Below, one piece after another: positions 57,111-64,000 of a stretch of DNA of 64,000 nt. How positions within the stretch are numbered: position 1 is the stretch's first letter; the number at the start of each line of letters is the position of its first letter. The notes beneath the pieces are model-generated. The model searched no databases. It was not told the origin of the DNA and was given only the letters and a program-made list of their open reading frames with translations. Position numbers and translations under genes: made by a program. Source of the DNA: Laguncularia racemosa (Eukaryota; Streptophyta; Magnoliopsida; Myrtales; Combretaceae); assembly GCA_037954665.1 (NCBI GenBank), contig JBBMOL010000180.1:186001-250000 (forward strand). The letters are read 5' to 3'.

Positions 57111-60100
57111 ACTAATTTGCTCTTGGGTAGTTAAACTCGCTTTCAAAGAATCTAATTCTTAGAATAAACTATCCTACCGACACTACTTATAATATATTAA
57201 GCCCTGATTGATCCTTCTATGTTCACTTTAATATCATGAACCGTGATACAAATGATGTGTGTCGATAAATCCCTAAATTTATAAAATCCATAACGTTGAT
57301 ACTTCTAATGTAAATATCCTAACATAAACCCTATAGTTCGTGCATATTTTTCTGTTGTATAATGTGTTCTTATTTTATTTTGAATTGGAAATTTAACGTA
57401 ATATGGTTTTTTTTTTTTATTGTTATTTATCATTACAAGATCAATTATATATCTGCTTTACTCGTCAACCTTAGATCGCATGGTCCATTGATCCCCACAC
57501 TACATTTGCCTTGGTTAAAAGCCTGATCTAGATTTTAACAGCATCCGATATGGGAAAAAAGAAACAGAAAAAGAAATTTTATTTGTTGACCGATGAGCAT
57601 ACCATATACGTGAATATATATTAACATAGAAACCGCCATTTTTAACTTTTAACGTAAATGGACAATGAATTTAACATCATGTATTTTTTATGGGTATATT
57701 GGTAGTGCTTAAGTTATATTTAATCTAAAATCATGTAAATTAATTTGCCATGTATAAATATTAATAAAGTTTCAATGTGTTACGATTTTTATAAAAGATG
57801 AATGATAATTTTTAAAAATTACCCACTATCACGAGGGGAACTCAACTGTACAATTATTTAAAAGTAATTAAATGATATATTTATTTTTTCAATTACACTA
57901 AAATATCTTTAATTACAATAAAAATAAAGTCTATTAAGTTATCGTCAAGTTTTTTAATAGTAAATTACCTCTTTATGATAAAACAAGGACTATTAATAAT
58001 AAAAAGAGATTATATTATATAATTATTTTTAAGTTATTATACTGTAGAATTATTTTATCATTATTGTATGCAAAAATGTTCTTATCATTTACCGCCATTT
58101 ACACATCCATTTAGCCCGTTAATATGAATAATCTTTTTTTTCCATGATCATGAAAAAGAAATTTTAAGCCGATGAACTTAAATATAAAATTTGAGGACTT
58201 ATTTTTATTATATATATGTTTTTCTTTTAAATTGTCTTAAACTGTGTATCGCCCGCGCCTCTTACACGGTATATCCAATCATGAAAAGTGAACGGGCCCC
58301 TGTATCCCGTAATACAGACGACATGGCACCTTCCCCTTCAACGACATGCATCCGTTGTCCTCGCATCCAATCCAAACGGTTACTTCCTTTCCCGTTTGCC
58401 GTTTCTTACTTTTTCATTAATTTGATTTTTTACATGTTGCCTTTTCCACGGGCATAACGCAGACATCACACAACTGTCTTCCGTTTTCGCTCGCCTAACC
58501 CCAACTAACCCCGTCATTAAAATTTATTTATTTATTTTCGTAGGAGGTATGAAAATTTGTGGTAAGCAGCGAAACCGCTATTTCCATTTGAAATTTTCAT
58601 TTTGATCGATTATTTTACAATTTTGTTGACTGGACTGTTGATCACACACAATTAAAATTCCCACTCTACTCCATTTGAATTTACATATTCCTATTTTATT
58701 AGGAAAAATAAAACTTACCTCATTCAAATACCAATAAATTCCATATGATGTTTCCCTTTTTCTTTTTTTCCTTTTTTTTAAAAAATTCAGATGAAATACT
58801 ATCTCACTGAAATTATTATATTTTCTTTGCATTTTATGACTTCGATGCTCATAATTAAATAAATTTATTATGTTTTTCACTACTTAATTTTCTTTAAAAA
58901 CAATTAAATACAAAGAAATGAACTAAAAGTAATTCGATTGTATCATGTTTCGATATCAATAACACATAAAATATCAAATTATAAGGTTTTTTTTTTCAAC
59001 CGTATTGTTTACGTATCATGTAAAATTTTAAATGAAGAAATCAAATGTATTCCACTTCAATGAAAGATTAAAAATCATAGGATAAAGGCAATAGAGATCA
59101 TGGTAAATATAGGGCCAATCAAATTATACTATTTAAGTATGCATCAAGTAATGTAAAATTTGGATAATATATGCTCATTCCGTATTAAGTATTGTCATGA
59201 CATGCGATTTTGGAATTTTTTTATCGGAGGATGAATACATTAAAATCTCTTAAGTTTGAGCCAAATATTTAACTAAGCTCTTTGATTTGTAGTGGGTTAA
59301 AAAACCCTTTACATTGTTCACACATGAGAAAATGGACAACTAATGTAAAATTTTAATTTTCCAATTTAGCATGTTTCTTGTATGTATGGATTTTTTTTTT
59401 CCAATTGCATGTTGACCTACTGAAAAATGATTTTGTTTAATTATTGAAATATTTTTAACTTTTGATTTTATATTTTTCTATCCCTAACCTCATTTCTCTA
59501 AGGACAATAGAAAAGAAAATTACTTACTAGTTGAACATCAAATAATAAATACGAATGCCATAAAATTGAATGACAACTCAAGTGGGAACTCTAGAAAATT
59601 TAGAAGACGTAATTTCCATTTTGCTAAGTATAATGAAAAAAAAAAAAATACATTACATAGCACTGCAAATTGCAAAAAAAAAAAAAAAAAGATAGCATCT
59701 GAAATAGTTAAGTTACAAATTTGGAATATGTAATTTCATTATAATAAAAAATTTAATATTATTTTATTCGAGTCATCCACCCAATAAGTTTTTATTCATC
59801 GATCAATCTTTTTGAAAAAAACTCAAGAAATATATGTCAACCGTATTTATTAATAATTTCCTTAATTTTTATGTGGATTTTCTAAATAATAGAGTAAATA
59901 TTTGTTAAACCAATATTAGTCTTTACTAACATGATACAACATATATGATAAATGGATTCATTCTAATCATTTAAAAAAAATATAAAGGATTCAAATGAAA
60001 TAACTTAAAAAAATGAAAGACTTAAATTAAAAAACAATATAAAATTGATGACTCAAGCAAAAATTAAAAAATAAATCTCTTAAATAAAGAAAGTAGAAAA

Positions 60101-60560
60101 AGCAAAATGAATCCACTTTTTTTTATGGAAACATAGCTGTTTATATTAACATCGGAAACCTTATTCTCCTTCTTTGAAAAATTTCCCAAAAGGTAAAAAA
60201 TCTTTTAAAAATAAAAAAAATGCCTTTCAAAACGAAAGTCCAATTCATCTTTACCCCAAAAAAAACAAAAGAACTGAAAACAAGATTCCCTCTAAAAATT
60301 CACCCAACCCAGCGGCGCGTGACACGTCACGTCCATTTCCGGCTAGCGGTTTCCGCCCCCTAAATTTTTACCATTTTAAAATCCTCCGACGAGCCGCCGT
60401 CCACTGTAATTCCCGCTCACTATTTCCCATTTTAAAAATCCGCTATCGCTTTCTCTATCTCTCTTCCCCTCACCCTCCCATCGGATGCGCGCGCTGCACG
60501 AATTAGTGGCATTTAAACCCGAACCCCCAACGGGCCACGTCAGCACACAGTAATTAATTT
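57111..60560. other. AT-rich intergenic DNA upstream of the kinesin gene
   Basis: No recognisable gene. 58230-58480 is richer in G and C (with gcccgcgcc and cccgtaatacag) but offers no domain. Towards the right, 60300-60560 becomes GC-richer and contains ACGT cores (60324-60332, and ccacgtcagc near 60535), plausible promoter elements for the gene at 61211. Confidence 0.5.
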
Positions 60561-61210
60561 CACCCATTTTTTTAATCTCCCTCCACCTGCAAAAAAAAAA
60601 AAAAAACCCCTAAACTTTTCAAATTCAAATTATAAACAAATTACATTCCACGACAAACAAGAAAATTAAAACAAAAAAACAAAAATCGAATATCCTTTCT
60701 CTCTCGCTTTCTCTCTCCGTCGCTCTCTCACCAGAAATCACAGGCCTATCTTTCTTTTTCCTTTTTCATTTTTTATTTTCTCACGTTTTCTCTAAGTTTC
60801 TACCTCATTTTCTCGTCCTTTCAATATTTTTCTCTCTTTCTTTCTTCGACTTAAAGAAGAAGAAACACTTGAAATATTACTATTTGCAGTGCAGCGTTGC
60901 ATTTCACTCGATAGCTTAAAGTGTTCACTAGAAGTAAAAAAAGAGAGTCTAAAATTTGAACAAAAAATAAAAATTAAAAGAATAATTGAACAAAACGAAC
61001 TATGTTCCCTGCTTTTGTCTCTCAAGCCATGTGAGCTCACTGACACGTTCCTCTTTCTTACTCTTTCTCTCACTTACTTCTTCTTCTTCGTCTTCGTTTT
61101 CTTCTTATTCTTCTTCTTGTTTGTATTGTATTGTAGTGTCGTGTCGTGTCTATAGCTTTCTCTTTCAGTTCGAGTTGAGTCATTGACTCGCTGAATCCAC
61201 TCCGTAGTTA
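60561..61210 (+). promoter_or_regulatory. Core promoter and 5' leader of the KIN-7 gene
   Basis: A TATA-like TATAAAC lies at 60631-60637. Downstream is a CT-rich leader (60690-60870: tctctctcgctttctctctc and similar), which is common in broadly expressed plant genes. If the TATA box is real, transcription would start near 60660-60670, giving a leader of about 540 bases with several short upstream open frames. No leader intron could be proved. Confidence 0.45.
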
Positions 61211-62574
61211 ATGGCATCTTCGTCACGAGCGAGAAGCAGTTCACCTTTTTCTTACCGCAAATCGAGCAGTCCTTTCTCTTCGACTTCTTCGTCTTCGTCA
61301 TTCACTAACCAAAGACTCATGCCTCGCTCGTGTTCCTCCTCGGTGACGCCATTTTACGGCTCGAACAATGGATTTGGTGCCCGATCCATGACGCCAAGTC
61401 GGTCTCAGTCGGATTCCAATTTCTACGGTGCGCGCGGTTATGGTAATCAAACTCCGGTAGGGTTTGGCCCCGACGAGCTCATGGCCGAGGCGATAGATGC
61501 TCCAAAGTCCGCGGATAGCATCTCGGTGACGATTCGGTTTCGGCCGTTGAGGTAATGCTTAGATCTGATCGTGTTTTGATTGGATCTATTAGGTTTTCGA
61601 CTTTGAGATTTGCGAGTAATATAGTTAAATTACCATTTTGTGGATAATGAGATTCGACTGGGATGTTTGTTGCAGTGAGAGAGAGTTTCAAAGAGGAGAC
61701 GAGATCGCGTGGTACGCAGATGGTGATAAGATTGTGAGGAATGAGTATAATCCCGCTACTGCTTATGCATTTGGTAATATTTCGATGTATAATCGTGTTT
61801 ATTGGAATACAAGTAGAGTCAATTGAGTAATGCCGGTGTTCAGTTGATGCACTAGTTTGGATACCGATTCTCGTTGCAGTGGATTCTCTCTTTTTTGGTC
61901 TTGTTGATTTTTGAGTGGTTTATTACTGCTGCTGTTGCCTGCTGATGCATTTGGCATTGTTTATACTTTGCTGTTAGTTGAATGTTGTGACGGCCAATAC
62001 TCATTAGGTATTTATATTAAATGCAACTGAAAGCTTGTGTTTTGTTGCACTTAAGTGGTAATTTAGTAAAGATGTTGTGTTTAGGGGAATGATTGGGTTA
62101 AAATTCCATGTGATTTCTATAATGCCATCACTTAATGCATGCAGCCTTCTTTATTTTCTTTATGGTCAGAGGCTTCAATTTGGATTTCATTCTAGAGTAG
62201 TGCTAAACGTACGAAATTGCAATTAATATGTATCTAAGTTGTAATGTTGCTCATGCTAATTTATTTGGATGCTTGGCAGATAAGGTTTTTGGTCCTCATA
62301 CGCCCTCTCAGGAGGTATATGAAGTGGCAGCAAAACCAGTCGTGAAAGCAGCAATGGAGGGTATAAATGGTATATTTCTTTAATGTCTTTATGTCCATTT
62401 ACAAGTTTTGGCAGTGTTAAAGGAAGGATATAGGTGAATGTATAATTACTGCTACTGATTCGAGTAATTTTAAAGGAAATTATGCTTATTGTTGCTTACT
62501 GAAAATTTTCTTTTGACACAGGAACTGTTTTTGCCTATGGTGTTACAAGTAGTGGGAAAACCCACACCATGCAT
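61211..62574 (+). CDS. KIN7: Kinesin-like protein, KIN-7 subfamily (N-terminal exons, gene continues past window)
   Basis: A microtubule-motor ATPase. Four exons are supported by frame and GT...AG sites: 61211-61551, 61676-61773, 62280-62369 and 62522-62574, phases joining exactly (194 codons). Residues 1-90 form a Ser-rich, low-complexity leader (MASSSRARSSSPF), compatible with an organelle-targeting or disordered head. The motor domain starts at SISVTIRFRPL and continues FQRGDEIAWYADGD, VRNEYNPATAYAF, KPVVKAAMEGING and the P-loop GVTSSGKTHTMH. The GxxSSGKTHTMH variant and the long Ser-rich head match plant KIN-7 members of the KIN-7D/KIN-7K type. The motor core after the P-loop (switch I/II, coiled coils) lies to the right of 64000. 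It is the only intact-looking host gene in the window. Confidence 0.9.
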
Positions 62575-64000
62575 GTAAGTTTGTGCTCTCTCTACTTTCT
62601 TCCATTGACCTAGATATAAATTTAAACGTGGTTTGCCTGTTCTAGTTTGTCTGCAGTCTAGCCAGCTTTAGTGGCTGGGTACTAGGGCTAAAGACTTCCT
62701 TTACTGTATTGCTTGTTGCTTGTTCTGTTCAGAACTCATGTAACTCAGCTATATGAACAAATGAAAAAAATTGAAAACATCTTTAGTTTGAGTTAAATAC
62801 AAACTCCTATAGAAGATTCTTGAAAGAAACCTTCATTGATTTTCATTTATGAATGGGATGCATATATTTTGTTTTTAAAAAGTACTATTTATGTTATTTT
62901 TTATAATTACTAATTTGTTAACTAATCCTACTAGTTGCGACTAATTTGTTATCTGCATTCTGGCCAGCTTGAGTGGCTGGGTACTAGTGCTAAAGTCTTC
63001 CTTGACTGTCTTGCTTGTTGCTTGTTCATGAATATAGGATGAGCAATAAAATTTGACAGTCTGTCCTTTCTTTTTGGCCTCTTGGCAATTTTATACGATC
63101 ACTGGACATGTGTACTCACATGAATTTGTTGAATTATCATTAAAGTAAAAGAGGTATTTTTGTTTTTGAAGGCATTATATTCCTGCTGTGGAATTTTAGA
63201 GCTAGGTGGGGAATACTGAACTCCTTATTTACCCTCAAAAGAATTAAATCTCTTAATTTTTTTTTGGATAAGGATTAAATCTCTAAATTTTGTTGTTTCT
63301 ATTTTTCTACAGATGTCTTGCCTTTATAAGCCTATGAATAGTGTTAGATTGAGGTTTAGAGTCTTTGTTTGGAACGTTTCAGAAGTTGCACATAAACTTG
63401 GGCCACGACTGACTGATCTACGATGGGTTTTTCTTAAGATTGGTTATTAGCTTTTGTGTCTATCAAGCAGTTTGCAGCATTTTGACCAAAGCATGGTATA
63501 TTGGGTTTTCAATGTTGGAAAACCACTTGAACTATTTGAATGGTACTTATAGATGAACTTTATGGCCATTGTGTTTCTCTGCTTGGGGGTTGCTCCTGTG
63601 CACCTTTTGTGGTTAGAGGAATGTATCTCATGTACTTACATTCGGTTGGTCTTTCAAAAATAACTTATCATAGAATTGTTGATAATCTGGTTTCTAAATT
63701 TATTTTCAGTGTTCTGGATATTATCTTTCCCTTCTGTAATTGGTTAACTTGAATTATTAATCCTTTACTAGCTTCATTGTATTGATGTTAATGAGTTAAA
63801 GCAGTGCTTTTATTTGTTTGTTCGTGTCTGATATTGTTTTGGAGCTGCTGCATGAGTGAGAAGAAAATAAGGGTTTTGTTATGCTAAGGTTTTGTTGGAG
63901 TTCTCTATACCTGTCAGTTTATTTTATAGCTACAGATTAGCTGTTGTTATCTGCTTGCTCATTATTCTTCTTGTCAGACATATGATCTTATTTAATCCGA
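62575..64000 (+). other. Intron 4 of the KIN-7 gene (incomplete)
   Basis: The splice donor GTAAGT at 62575-62580 opens an intron that runs to the window end without a recognisable following motor exon (expected to begin with Gly-Asp-Gln-like codons). It is at least 1.4 kb. It includes a partial internal duplication: a phrase around gccagctt...gtggctgggtactag...gctaaagtcttcctt occurs near 62660-62715 and again near 62965-63010. Confidence 0.7.

Noticed and set aside
58191..58457. An 88-codon frame in a GC-richer patch
   Set aside because: No domain, no splice context and no repeat relation. The composition alone does not support a gene.

Overview
The window is nuclear DNA of a flowering plant, most likely a eudicot. 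The evidence is AT-rich intergenic DNA, plant LTR-retrotransposon lineages (Athila, CRM, Tat/Ogre, Ty1/copia), PIF/Harbinger transposons, and a spliced plant kinesin gene (KIN-7 type) at the right end. No organelle, bacterial or viral gene cluster, rRNA gene or CRISPR array is seen. The species cannot be named from this sequence.

Layout. 1-8880 is the 3' part of an Athila-type Ty3/gypsy element: a decayed pol, a lineage-specific extra ORF and the 3' LTR. It sits in a Ty1/copia element whose RT/RNase H tail runs 8881-12712. That copia is also split by a Tat/Ogre-type solo LTR (10124-12269, target duplication CACAT). The copia itself lies inside a PIF/Harbinger transposon (12713-14853). A better-preserved sister Harbinger copy is at 19992-23104, and a ~830 bp foldback element is at 18910-19740. 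23105-25554 shows nothing definite.

25646-38835 is a CRM-type (centromeric-retrotransposon lineage) Ty3/gypsy element on the + strand. It is split by a second CRM-type element on the - strand (27729-35191), which is split by an Athila-like solo LTR (32328-33959). Every junction carries a 5-bp target duplication. The outermost CRM element lies in a small inverted repeat that looks like a MITE. 42191-47493 is a relatively young, nearly full-length Ty1/copia element on the - strand. 48755-51500 is a LINE reverse-transcriptase relic split by a second Tat/Ogre-type solo LTR (48875-50936). 54951-55740 is a three-copy ~300 bp tandem repeat, and 56100-56650 may be the remnant 5' end of a gypsy element.

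The only convincing host gene starts at 61211. It has four N-terminal exons of a KIN-7 kinesin, through the P-loop, and continues past the window. Everything else is transposon-derived or featureless AT-rich DNA. The most unusual signals are a palindromic ACACGGCCGTGT module shared by LTRs of unrelated superfamilies, CRM LTR pairs differing by whole tandem units, and tRNA-like Pol III A/B boxes lying inside both Tat-type solo LTRs.
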